NCBI GenBank assembly: GCA_019058445.1 | Contig: JAHPZA010000001.1 | Location: 124,001 to 188,000, forward strand | Source: Promethearchaeota archaeon | GTDB taxonomy: Archaea; Asgardarchaeota; Lokiarchaeia; Sigyniarchaeales; SOKP01 | Length of the DNA: 64,000 bases | Reading direction: 5' to 3' | Part shown: positions 28,649-38,567 of the stretch, piece by piece | Numbering within the stretch: the stretch's first letter is position 1 | Layout: every line of letters starts with the position of its first letter | Translations under genes and position numbers: made by a program | The notes under the pieces: model-generated | What the model was told of the DNA's origin: nothing | Databases searched by the model: none | The model's input: the letters and a program-made list of their open reading frames with translations, nothing else

Positions 28649-30190
28649 ATGATAAAAATGAACGAGGCAAGCGTTATTGTACCAAAAAGTGAAATTAGTG
28701 ACGATTTCTTAATTAAGAATTACTGTAAGCTCATTAAAAAAGGGGAGATTGAATTTCTAGAGAAAATGGATAGTTTTGACATATATGATAAGAATTATGA
28801 AGAATTAAAGGATGAGTCTAACTATATAAAAATTGATACTAAGAATCTTGTTAATATTTTAAATGATCTCACTATAGAAGATAAAAAAGAAGAAGAAAAA
28901 GTAAAGATTCTGAAAAAGAAAAAAATAATATTTCAGAAACTATGGCCGAATTTTGTAAGGAGTGCTATTAAATATCTAAGAATAAAAGATACTCGAGATA
29001 AAGGTACCTTTAAATTTGATTTTGGAGTCAACAATTTAACAAAATATTTTGAAGAATTCTCAAAATTTGAAGAAATTCTTTATGGAATTGACGAATACTA
29101 TCGAGATCATTCCCTACATGTTTTTAGAGTGTATCTTTTAGGAGTATATTTAGTAAGAAAATTTTTTAAAGATTATGATCAATTGAAGATTAAAAATAAA
29201 CCTTCTATAATCGGTAAAATCTTTTCTGATGAAAAAGAAGCGATTTGGTGCGTTATAGCATTATGTCATGATTTAGGATATCCATTACAGAAATTAGATG
29301 AATTAAATAAAAAACTTGTTAAAATACTCGAATTTTTTGGTACTTCAAATTTTAATCCTTTAAGATTTAGCTTACCTCTTGAAGGAACAATCTTAGACAA
29401 ATTTATTTTAAAATTAATTTCGTCAAGAATCAATGACAACTTATTGATTCAACATCAACCTAAATTTTATGCAAAATACTCTAAGGCTTATGAAAAATTG
29501 AGCCATGGAATAATGTCTTGTATCTTATTAATGAAAAATTTAGTATATTTTAAAGAAACAGATTATGAACCTGATTTCCAAAAAGGTTTTAAATATATTA
29601 AAGAGCCTTCTACAAATAGCAACGATTTTGATGAAAGAACTTTAGAGGATGCAAGACAATATGTAATTAGAAGAGAAATACTACGATCAATTGCTTCCCA
29701 TGATAACGAAGATATTTATCATATAGAAATGAATAATTTTCCCTTTTTATTGATAATGTGTGATGAAATCCAGGAATGGAGCCGACCTGCTTCAAAAATA
29801 AGACTACTATATGCCTTAGATGAAAAAAATAGAGAGATAATTAATATCAATGCTTTTAATGAAAATATAATAGATATCTTAATAAATTTAAATTTTGATG
29901 AAAATGATTTATTAAATTATGTTGCAAAGAAATATATGAAATTTATTCGATTATTGAGAAGTGCTGTAGATTCAGATAAACGGAAATTTAATTTTATAAT
30001 GTCGATACAAAATAGGGAAGGCATAAAATACCAGTTTATTTATGAAAGTCCTAATGAATTCTATACTGATGAAGAAAAGAAAAAAATGGAAATCTCGTAT
30101 GAAGAACCAAAATGTATAAAATTTATAAATGAAAAACCAATAGAAGATTTCTCATTAAGGAATATTATTGATTTAATAAATAAAAAATGA
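28649..30190 (+). CDS. HD-domain phosphohydrolase-like protein
   Basis: YYRDHSLHVFRVYLLG...ALCHDLGYP...HGIMSCILL...ASHDNEDIYH...CDEIQEW. Confidence 0.72.
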   Translation: MIKMNEASVIVPKSEISDDFLIKNYCKLIKKGEIEFLEKMDSFDIYDKNYEELKDESNYIKIDTKNLVNILNDLTIEDKKEEEKVKILKKKKIIFQKLWPNFVRSAIKYLRIKDTRDKGTFKFDFGVNNLTKYFEEFSKFEEILYGIDEYYRDHSLHVFRVYLLGVYLVRKFFKDYDQLKIKNKPSIIGKIFSDEKEAIWCVIALCHDLGYPLQKLDELNKKLVKILEFFGTSNFNPLRFSLPLEGTILDKFILKLISSRINDNLLIQHQPKFYAKYSKAYEKLSHGIMSCILLMKNLVYFKETDYEPDFQKGFKYIKEPSTNSNDFDERTLEDARQYVIRREILRSIASHDNEDIYHIEMNNFPFLLIMCDEIQEWSRPASKIRLLYALDEKNREIININAFNENIIDILINLNFDENDLLNYVAKKYMKFIRLLRSAVDSDKRKFNFIMSIQNREGIKYQFIYESPNEFYTDEEKKKMEISYEEPKCIKFINEKPIEDFSLRNIIDLINKK

Positions 30191-30750
30191 CAGTAAATGA
30201 TTATACTGATATAAAAACTATTGAAATTAAGAAAAGGGATTTAATATTTTCTAAAAAAACTCGTTTGTGGTGTAGATTACCATATCCAAATCATCCTTAT
30301 GGATGTCCAAATTATAATAAAAATCCATTATGTCCCCCTTTTGCCGATTACATGGATTATATTAAAAAAAAATATTCTCATTTTTATTTAATTTATGCTA
30401 TTTTTAAATTAAAAAGTCAAAGAGAAAGAATGCTTTCAATCCATCCAAATTGGTCAATAAAAAAAGCTAATTGTTTGTTATATTGGCAGGGTTCTGTAAA
30501 AAAAGTCTTAAAAAACTATATTCAAAGGATTATACTAAAAAATAAAAATAGAAAAACCTATATTTTAGCATGTGGTTCTGGATTTAAATTTAGTAGTATT
30601 CATCAAAATAAAGTCTATAGTATGGAAGCTGTAGGAATAAATGTATTAAAAACTTTAGATAATGTGGGAATAGAATACGAACTTAAACCTAAGAATAAAG
30701 TATTACTAGTTACACTATTATGTTCTCAAGAGTACCTTTTATTTTTTTAA
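30187..30750 (+). CDS. DUF2284-like cysteine-rich putative metal-binding protein
   Basis: CRLPYPNHPYGCPNYNKNPLCPPFAD; ATGA overlap with the HD gene. Confidence 0.65.
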   Translation: MTVNDYTDIKTIEIKKRDLIFSKKTRLWCRLPYPNHPYGCPNYNKNPLCPPFADYMDYIKKKYSHFYLIYAIFKLKSQRERMLSIHPNWSIKKANCLLYWQGSVKKVLKNYIQRIILKNKNRKTYILACGSGFKFSSIHQNKVYSMEAVGINVLKTLDNVGIEYELKPKNKVLLVTLLCSQEYLLFF

Positions 30751-31771
30751 ATTCTTCAGGTATATAATCTTTAGTTAAATCTATTTGTTTAATGTTATTG
30801 CATACTAATTTTTGAATTGGACAAATTTCATTACATATTTTTCTTTCTAAACAATATCCACATTTTAGATTTTCTTTAAAATGCTGTAATTCTATATCTA
30901 ATAACCTATTAGAAATAACTTTTCGAAGCGAATTTTTATCATTCAGTTTCACGAAGCAATTTGAAATATTTTTAAAAGCAGTACAAGGAAATAATTTAAG
31001 ATCAGATGTAATCATAAATTTATTTTTTCCAGCTTCACACTTAAAACAAGAATTACTAAGGTTAGAAAATGCCGATCCTATTTCGACTTTAGAGGAAGGA
31101 TAATTTAATTTCACATTATTTAAAATGATAGCTAGATCTTCTTTGCTAAATACTAATTTCTCATGATTTTTTAAAGCCCTACCATGTAATATAAGGCGAA
31201 GTATCTTGACATGTTTAATATTTAGCTCATTTATTAAATATTCTATTGTATCTTCAAGGTATTTAATATTTAAACAATTAGGGATGATATGAACTTCAGT
31301 ATTGATATTTAAATCTATACATGATTTAATTGAAGTTATAGTATTTTCAAAACCAAATGTGGTTTTTGTTAATTTAGCAAAATTTTCTTTATCAATGGTT
31401 TGAAAATTATATCTTATTGTCAAATTAGGATGATTTTTATATCTCATTAAGATATTTTTAGGAATAGGCAAATACTCCCTATCTTTATAAATACATCCAC
31501 AAGAGTAAATTTCCAGCAAAAAATCACAATTTAGAATATAATCAATAAATTCTATAATGTTTGGATGAAGAAATGGTTCTCCTCCTGATAATTGGATAAT
31601 ATCAAGACCAAGTTTTTTAGCATCTTGAATAAGTTCGATAAATTTCTTTTTTTCTATATATTTCTTCTTATAGATGGTTGAATCACTAGAACAAAAAATA
31701 CAATTAAAAGGACATTTGTTAGTTATTTCAATCAACAATTCTTTTTTCTTTTTCAATTTTGCTTTCCTCAA
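30710..31771 (-). CDS. radical SAM protein with SPASM-like C-terminal Cys cluster
   Basis: ITNKCPFNCIFCSSDS, LSGGEPFLHP, C-terminal CEAGKNKFMITSDLKLFPC...CGYCLERKICNEICP. Confidence 0.88.
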   Translation of the reverse strand: MRKAKLKKKKELLIEITNKCPFNCIFCSSDSTIYKKKYIEKKKFIELIQDAKKLGLDIIQLSGGEPFLHPNIIEFIDYILNCDFLLEIYSCGCIYKDREYLPIPKNILMRYKNHPNLTIRYNFQTIDKENFAKLTKTTFGFENTITSIKSCIDLNINTEVHIIPNCLNIKYLEDTIEYLINELNIKHVKILRLILHGRALKNHEKLVFSKEDLAIILNNVKLNYPSSKVEIGSAFSNLSNSCFKCEAGKNKFMITSDLKLFPCTAFKNISNCFVKLNDKNSLRKVISNRLLDIELQHFKENLKCGYCLERKICNEICPIQKLVCNNIKQIDLTKDYIPEEFKKIKGTLENIIV

Positions 31772-32127
31772 CGATTCAATTCTAATATTGACTTAGATAC
31801 TTTTAATCTTTTTCTATATAAAAAAATAAAAATATCTTGGTTTTTTCTCATCATCTCCTAAACTTGTTTAACTCTATATTATGCTTAAATATTAGAAATA
31901 TTTTAAATCTTTTAGCTTTTCTCATTTAAAATATATTTCTTAAAAATATTTAAAATTATTGGCAATGAAATTATTCGAAATTTAATAAAATCTCATTTAA
32001 TTAATAAGATTTTGATTTCAATTTAACTTATAATAAAAAAATAGATTTAACCGACAAATTTATATTATTCTCTTTTCTTAAGAATTGAGAATATTTAAAA
32101 ATGCTTGTTTATAATTTAATTATGTAG

Positions 32128-32454
32128 ATGATTGCCCTTGAAAAAGAGATAATTATTATAAATTTTTTAAATGAGAAAGCTATAAATTTATTATATATTC
32201 TAGCTAAAAAATATCCAATAACTAGCGTTAATTTGAGGAATAAGGTTATTAAAAATGAAATAATGTCTATAAGTTCTTACTATAGGTATCTGGATTTCCT
32301 TTTGAAACATAAACTGATAAAAAAAGAAAAATATAGAAAGAAGACAGGGGGTTATATTTATAATATAAGTAATTTTGGTAAGTATTTCCTAGAATTAATT
32401 TTAAAATCAAACATTCCTTTTTATAATAATCTAAATCATGATCTAAACTCATAA
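32128..32454 (+). CDS. small winged-helix-like DNA-binding protein
   Basis: ISSYYRYLDFLLKHKLIKKEKYRKKTGGYIYNISNFGKYFLEL resembles a wHTH recognition helix plus wing. Confidence 0.55.
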   Translation: MIALEKEIIIINFLNEKAINLLYILAKKYPITSVNLRNKVIKNEIMSISSYYRYLDFLLKHKLIKKEKYRKKTGGYIYNISNFGKYFLELILKSNIPFYNNLNHDLNS

Positions 32455-32484
32455 ACTTATAGAATAGCGGATTTTTATTTAAAA

Positions 32485-32940
32485 AATTTAAAGTGTTTAA
32501 TTCCTCAATCTTCTGATAATTAGGCTTACTATACAAATTCAAGTTATTTCAGATATGATGCTGAGATTTTACATTCAGAAAGGATTAAAAAACAAGGAGA
32601 TTACCATTCTATTATAAGTGGTTGAGTAATTATTCATAAAAGCTTAGGCGAGCAAAAATCAGACATACAAGGATTATGAGAATTAACTAAAAATATTTGC
32701 CATAATAATAACACAGCATATTATGCCTACACTACAGATTTCACTTATCACCCTTATTGAAGAAGAATCTTTCGAGGGGACAGTTTTACCTTTTAAGAAT
32801 GTGGTGCTCAAGATGCCAGAATTTACTCCAGAATTACTGGCTATTATAATGAAGTAAATAAATATAATGAGGGAAATAGAGCAGGATGGGAAGCCTGTAA
32901 AAGAGATTATATCAACGTATTACAGAGATTAAAAAAATAA
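32485..32940 (+). pseudogene. degenerate 3' fragment of a second nrdD
   Basis: In-frame over 152 codons with 5 stops (TAG, TGA x3, TAA): IPQSSDN*AYYTNSSYFRYDAEILHSERIKKQGDYHSIISG*...TAYYAYTTDFTYHPY*RRIFRGDSFTF*ECGAQDARIYSRITGYYNEVNKYNEGNRAGWEACKR, colinear with the NrdD C-terminus at 20750..21208. Confidence 0.93.
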
Positions 32941-32959
32941 GAATCATATATTTTCTTCT

Positions 32960-35164
32960 CTAATTTTTAATATAGATTTGTCCTATTCCTGATGTAAAGA
33001 TTTCATAGAATGGAACTGTTAAATCATAAATATTATTATTTTCATTATTAAATTCTATAGATTTTACTTTAGTGAAAGTATTTTTAGCAAATTTCATCCA
33101 TAACTTCTCAACAACAGGAGTATTATATTTCTTTTTTATAAGAAAACTCAATGTATCTAATAATTTTCCTTCAGATATATTCATTGTACTATTCTTTTGA
33201 GCACATCTCGCTGCGATATATGGAATTTTTCCTTTTTCAGATAACATTCTAAGAGATATAGCATAATTCTCTTTTAATTCTACATTCATTTTTTTCATCC
33301 ATGGATTTAAATCGATGACTGGTTCTATATCCCTCCCAAAATGTCCAATTTCTGGAATAGATGGAATAAACTTCCTTAATATAGATAGATTTCTTTTTCC
33401 TTTTATTTCTAAATGATAAGCATTATACCAACTAGGATGTTCTACATTATCAAATTCTCGTTTCCTAATATAAGATGAAATCCCTAAGCGTTTTAATAAA
33501 AAACTCAAACCAAAAACTAATTTGCGTGAAGATGTGTAAAAACTCACTAAAACATCTCTTCGTGGTGAGCCTTCACGTGTATATACTACTTCAGATCCGT
33601 CTCCTTCTAAATAAGCAGCGATAAAACCTTTCACACATTCAATGGGAGCATTATATAGAAATGAAGGAATTTCCTTAAACGGTGCTTTTTCAAGTTTTAA
33701 TCCTAATCCCGTTGAAAACATAGATTTAATTAGAATGGAATTACTATTGACGCTATATACAGTGTTATAATCCGCTTTATCATGTGTAGCAATATAAGGT
33801 GTATATCCAAAATTCCTTTCTATAAGAAATGCTACTTTTTCCATCTCAGTTTTATTATTTCCACAAGTGAACGTAATATGTTTCATAGAACCTTCGGAGC
33901 AGTAATGCCCTAAGATATATCCAACCTCGAAATTTTTCTCAACAAATCTAAAGGCTTTTGTTAATGCATTTTTAACATACTCAATGCCTTTCTCCACAAT
34001 AATTTCTCCACAATTACTAAAGTCTAAGGGGGAATCGTCTTCATTAACATCGATGACTCGAGGCATTAGAATTGGAGTTCCTTCTTTAACGTTTTCTGCT
34101 GTAATTTGGATTATATTAAGATTTTCATCAACAGAAAGTAGCTTATGTTGTTTTGATAACGATAATATCCCATGCTTCAATGTTAAATTTAATGAAAAAT
34201 CTCTATACTTTTTTTTAATTCCTTCAATGGGGATTTTTTTTAATTCAAAATTCTCGTCCAATCCAAAGATATAAGAGTTTTTATAATTTTCTATTTCTTT
34301 AATTTCTATTAGATTATATGAATTTGTATTTAAATCGAACAATAGAACGAGCTCGTTTTGCTGCATTTTAGAAAAAAGATTCTCTTCAATGGGGGTTCGT
34401 TCCTTCTCATACACATCATTAATTCGCTGAAGTTTATCTTCTTGGATAATTTCTTCATCAAAGAATACTTGATTATTTATTTCTTTTTCTTTAATATTCA
34501 CACTCGTTTCTAATCCAAAAAATTGGATTAAATCTTTTCGAATTACTTTTTCGAGGTTAAATAATCCCTCCTCAGTATCAATTTGACTCATTATTTTAAA
34601 TATTATTTCTATTATCCAACACAAGTAGACAAAAAAAGCCTTGCGGTATTTCTTGTTTTTTTTAATTTTCCTTTGGTATATTTTTAGTTCTGAGAGGAAT
34701 CCACTGTAGTTAGCATTTTCGAGATATTTCAAAATATTTAATATTGGTTTTTTAGTTATAATTGGAGTCAAATGAGCTTCAATTCTTTTAATTAGTTCAA
34801 TGGTTAGTTCCATTTGTGAAATCGGCGTGTTTACTTCTCTCTCAAATTTTTTTAATTTAACATAACTCATTCGAGCAATAAATAGAAGATAAGTATCCTT
34901 AAATCGTTGTGAAAATTCTGGATCGTAAATAATAAGCTCTAAGGCACTATTCAACTTATCATTATTATTTTTTTTATAAATTAATTGAACTTTATCAATA
35001 GTTTCAATCGAATAATTCTTAAAGTCAATTTTTTTGCCACATTCTGAGCAGAATATGAATTTTAAATCAATATTAGCAATATTTAAAATTGTATTCACTG
35101 TAATTAACATGCCACATTCTGGACAGTAAATATGTGTTTGTTTAAGTTTGTCTTTGCTTTTCAT
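32960..35164 (-). CDS. Zn-ribbon protein fused to Hint/LAGLIDADG intein-like module (no C-extein)
   Basis: N-terminal CPECG..CSECGKK; Hint-like LKHGILSLSKQHKLLSV; LAGLIDADG VGYILGHYCSEGS and CVKGFIAAYLEGDGSE; intein block F/G-like NIYDLTVPFYEIFTSGIGQIYIKN then stop. Confidence 0.82.
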   Translation of the reverse strand: MKSKDKLKQTHIYCPECGMLITVNTILNIANIDLKFIFCSECGKKIDFKNYSIETIDKVQLIYKKNNNDKLNSALELIIYDPEFSQRFKDTYLLFIARMSYVKLKKFEREVNTPISQMELTIELIKRIEAHLTPIITKKPILNILKYLENANYSGFLSELKIYQRKIKKNKKYRKAFFVYLCWIIEIIFKIMSQIDTEEGLFNLEKVIRKDLIQFFGLETSVNIKEKEINNQVFFDEEIIQEDKLQRINDVYEKERTPIEENLFSKMQQNELVLLFDLNTNSYNLIEIKEIENYKNSYIFGLDENFELKKIPIEGIKKKYRDFSLNLTLKHGILSLSKQHKLLSVDENLNIIQITAENVKEGTPILMPRVIDVNEDDSPLDFSNCGEIIVEKGIEYVKNALTKAFRFVEKNFEVGYILGHYCSEGSMKHITFTCGNNKTEMEKVAFLIERNFGYTPYIATHDKADYNTVYSVNSNSILIKSMFSTGLGLKLEKAPFKEIPSFLYNAPIECVKGFIAAYLEGDGSEVVYTREGSPRRDVLVSFYTSSRKLVFGLSFLLKRLGISSYIRKREFDNVEHPSWYNAYHLEIKGKRNLSILRKFIPSIPEIGHFGRDIEPVIDLNPWMKKMNVELKENYAISLRMLSEKGKIPYIAARCAQKNSTMNISEGKLLDTLSFLIKKKYNTPVVEKLWMKFAKNTFTKVKSIEFNNENNNIYDLTVPFYEIFTSGIGQIYIKN

Positions 35165-35339
35165 ACTAATGAAATAAATTACTTATATTTAAAACAAAAA
35201 AAAGTTTTAAAATTGATTTCAATATGAGATAAAGCACGTTGGTATTAATAAAAAATTCAGAGAGTCATCAAATTTTTAGAGTTATATTTGCTCCCTAATA
35301 TAAAGATTTAATTGAATCTGTAACACTTTTGATGATATA

Positions 35340-36086
35340 ATGCGAATTGGCGGAATAATTGATATTTCTACAAAAGATATTCCAAATAAAGCATGCATGG
35401 TTATCTTTACTAATGGGTGTAATTTTAATTGCGAATTTTGTCATAACAAACATTTATTACAAAATAATCGCGGTAAAATTATAAAAGTAGAAGAGTTAAT
35501 GAAACTAATAAATAATAACCTACTAGTTAATAGTTTAAGTATCACAGGGGGCGAACCGACGCTTCAGGAGGATTTAGTAGAGTTATGTAGAGAAATCACT
35601 AAGTTAGGGAAATATCTAAGTATAGATACTAACGGTTCTAGACCTGAAATCATTCAAAAAGTTATTCCATATATTAATAGAATTGCTTTAGATATAAAAG
35701 CACCGTTAAAGCAACATCAATTAGAGAGAGTTGCTAGAAAAAGTATAGACCCTACGTTAATTACTCAGACATTTCTTATGCTAAATACCAGTAAGACTAT
35801 TGATTTTGAAATTAGGACCACTTATGCTGAAAACTTATTGACACCAGGGGATATTCATGAGATAATTTTCTTTCTTAAGGAGCATAATTTTAGAGGCAAT
35901 TATGTCTTACAACAATATAACTATTCTGAGGGGGTGGGTAAAGAGTTTAGAAATAAGTTTCATAAGCCGTCGCATCTTTCTTTAGTCAATATTCTTGGTT
36001 CTTATAAAAATCGCAATGTACCTTTTGAAATTTATTTAAGAGATGATATTGTTGGGTATTGCATGCTTAAAGAAATATTTAATTAA
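35340..36086 (+). CDS. nrdG: anaerobic ribonucleotide reductase activating protein (radical SAM)
   Basis: FTNGCNFNCEFCHNKHLL, SITGGEPTLQ; NrdG/PflA-type. Confidence 0.85.
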   Translation: MRIGGIIDISTKDIPNKACMVIFTNGCNFNCEFCHNKHLLQNNRGKIIKVEELMKLINNNLLVNSLSITGGEPTLQEDLVELCREITKLGKYLSIDTNGSRPEIIQKVIPYINRIALDIKAPLKQHQLERVARKSIDPTLITQTFLMLNTSKTIDFEIRTTYAENLLTPGDIHEIIFFLKEHNFRGNYVLQQYNYSEGVGKEFRNKFHKPSHLSLVNILGSYKNRNVPFEIYLRDDIVGYCMLKEIFN

Positions 36087-36187
36087 ATTGACTAAGCTAA
36101 AATGCATTTAAAAGATAACGATTAGATCGGTATTATGAATCCCTTTTTGTATTTTTAATTTAAATATTTTTAAGATATATTGTTATT

Positions 36188-36505
36188 ATGAGTGAAACAA
36201 AATCATTAGCATCAATTCAAGAGAAAATTGATAAGTTTATAGAGAATCATGGGGGATATTGGCCTCCTCTTTCCATGCTTAGTGCGTTAATGGAAGAGAT
36301 CGGAGAATTAGCACGTGAAATAAATCATTTAGAAGGTTTTAAACCAAAAAAAACTACAGAAACGCAAATTGATATAGGGGAAGAACTTGGGGATATTCTA
36401 TTTGCAATTATATGTTTAGCAAATTTCTACAATATCGATTTACATGAAAAAATAAATGAAATTATTGACAAATACCGAAATAGAGATTCTACACGGTTTA
36501 TTTAA
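36188..36505 (+). CDS. MazG-like nucleotide pyrophosphohydrolase
   Basis: LMEEIGELAREINHLEG...IGEELGDILFAIICLAN. Confidence 0.9.
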   Translation: MSETKSLASIQEKIDKFIENHGGYWPPLSMLSALMEEIGELAREINHLEGFKPKKTTETQIDIGEELGDILFAIICLANFYNIDLHEKINEIIDKYRNRDSTRFI

Positions 36506-36640
36506 GAGGAGAGAGGTAATTAAATCTTTCTTTTTATTCAATTAGGGAAGAATAGATTATAATATTTTAATTCAATAGATAATTCTAACTTTTAATCAAT
36601 TAGAAATAGATAAACGGAAATATTCACATATAATAGAGAA

Positions 36641-37822
36641 ATGCTAAGAGAAGGCTTAAAGAAAAGTGAGATCATAAGATTGTTGGAAAAAAAACTATCT
36701 TTGGATTATTCTTATGAATCAGGATATATTTTAGGATCAATGTGCTCTGAGCCGATTGATTTTGGAAAAGAATTATATGTCAAATATCTCTCTAAAAATT
36801 TGGGAGATCCTGGCCTATTTCAAGGAACAGCAGCCTTGGAAAAGGAATTGATTTCTGAGATTGGAATGCTTTTTGGTGGAAAAGATATTATTGGATCGAT
36901 AACTACTGGAGGAACAGAAGCAAATATAATGGCTATGCGAATAGCCAAAAAACTTCGACCTGACATTGAGAATCCTGAGTTTATAGTACCCCGTTCTGCT
37001 CACGTATCTTTTGATAAAGGGGAGGATATAATGTGTGGAGGTATAAAGCTTCGAAAGGCGAACTTGGATAAGAATTTTAAATTAGACATTCATCATTTTG
37101 AATCTCTTATAAATAAGAACACTTGTGGGGTGTTAGGAATAGCGGGAACAACATCATTAGGGATTGTTGATCCTATAAAAGAAATAGGAAGAATTATTGA
37201 AGGAAAAGATATTTTTTTTCATGTTGATGCTGCATTTGGAGGTTTTGTTCTCCCTTTTCTAAGTGAATTAGGTTATCAAGTGCCTCCTTGGGATTTTGGT
37301 GTAAAACAAGTAAATTCTATAACAGCAGACCCCCATAAAATGGGTCTTGGACCGATACCAACAGGGGGGTTTTTTTTAAGAGATTCTTCTGTTATGAATA
37401 GGGTCGGTTTTGATATCCCTTATTTAGCAGGAGGTAATTTCAAACATTTCCATCTTGTTGGAACTAGACTTGGAGGGCAGGTAATTGCGTTTTGGGCAAT
37501 TCTTAAGTATTTAGGAATAGAGGGTTTTGTTAAAATTGTTAAGGATTGTATGGAGAATACATTTTATTTAGTAAAATTAATATCTGAGATTAAAGGAATT
37601 AAACTTGCGGCTACTCCTGAAATGAATATTTTGGGAATTACCACTGAAAGTGGAAATAAAATAAATGAAATTGATGAGGAACTTCGAAAACGAAATTGGA
37701 TGGTTGGAAAATTCATTGATTTTAATTTAATCAGAGTAGTCATCATGCCCCATGTAAATCAAAACCATTTATTAAAATTTGCTAATGAATTGGAGGATAT
37801 TACAAAAAACTTAAAAATTTAA
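36641..37822 (+). CDS. mfnA: PLP-dependent tyrosine/aspartate decarboxylase, MfnA family
   Basis: GSITTGGTEANIMAMRIAK, HVDAAFGGFVLPF, SITADPHKMGLGPIPTGG. Confidence 0.9.
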   Translation: MLREGLKKSEIIRLLEKKLSLDYSYESGYILGSMCSEPIDFGKELYVKYLSKNLGDPGLFQGTAALEKELISEIGMLFGGKDIIGSITTGGTEANIMAMRIAKKLRPDIENPEFIVPRSAHVSFDKGEDIMCGGIKLRKANLDKNFKLDIHHFESLINKNTCGVLGIAGTTSLGIVDPIKEIGRIIEGKDIFFHVDAAFGGFVLPFLSELGYQVPPWDFGVKQVNSITADPHKMGLGPIPTGGFFLRDSSVMNRVGFDIPYLAGGNFKHFHLVGTRLGGQVIAFWAILKYLGIEGFVKIVKDCMENTFYLVKLISEIKGIKLAATPEMNILGITTESGNKINEIDEELRKRNWMVGKFIDFNLIRVVIMPHVNQNHLLKFANELEDITKNLKI

Positions 37823-37832
37823 GTGAATTTTT

Positions 37833-38447
37833 TTAATTCTCTAAATCATCCCATGATTTTAATTCAAATGTGTTCACTTTTTTACCAATTATATTTGAAA
37901 TTATATCTATTTTTTTTATTATTAATGTATCTGAAATATTTTCCTTTTCATATATAAAAGTTAAATTATAATTACTCCAATTTTCATTATCTAGCTGTCT
38001 TATAAGACTTTTGCATTTTTTATTTATATTTTCTAACGCTTTTTCTGATAAATTAGGATTAACAATCTTATAATCTTCCACCGATAAAGGTCCACCTGAA
38101 ACGATTATATTACGGGGATCGATACCAATGCTTTTTAACTTTTTCTTTGAAGAATTAGCTGAAATTAAAATTTTCATATTATTTTTTACCAATTTTAGAA
38201 GAGTGCTTTTAATATCTTCTGAGTCCTCATATACTCTTTTATTTTCAGTACTTAAATAGGCAGAAAAGACTGGTTTGAGCTTTTGGTGAAGTGATTCTAA
38301 TTTTGAGAGAAAGGTTTGATACATTGTCTCACTTAAATTGTAATTTGGAACAATTTCTCGAATTATTACTTTGATATCAATTAAGTCATCAATTGCCGCT
38401 AAAAGTGCTTTAACTTCCTCTGAATTTAGGTTTTTCATTTTGAACAT
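37833..38447 (-). CDS. hypothetical protein
   Basis: 204 aa ORF, no family recognised. Confidence 0.6.
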   Translation of the reverse strand: MFKMKNLNSEEVKALLAAIDDLIDIKVIIREIVPNYNLSETMYQTFLSKLESLHQKLKPVFSAYLSTENKRVYEDSEDIKSTLLKLVKNNMKILISANSSKKKLKSIGIDPRNIIVSGGPLSVEDYKIVNPNLSEKALENINKKCKSLIRQLDNENWSNYNLTFIYEKENISDTLIIKKIDIISNIIGKKVNTFELKSWDDLEN

Positions 38448-38567
38448 CCAATTATATTAACATTAGTAAGGAAAAATATTAAAAAAAGATATTTAAAGGG
38501 AAAAATTAATTTAATATTTAGTAAATAAATATTTGGCATAATTATTTCTAAAGATTTGAATTAGAGA

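Noticed and set aside
32485-32940. TGA codons in the nrdD fragment as evidence of stop-codon recoding
   Set aside because: The same frame also contains TAG and TAA, zinc-site Cys are lost, and an intact nrdD with TGG/TGT at these sites exists in the window
21209-35339. Integrase/transposase or direct-repeat att sites for the island
   Set aside because: None could be recognised by eye; the island interpretation rests only on position, content and the nrdD remnant
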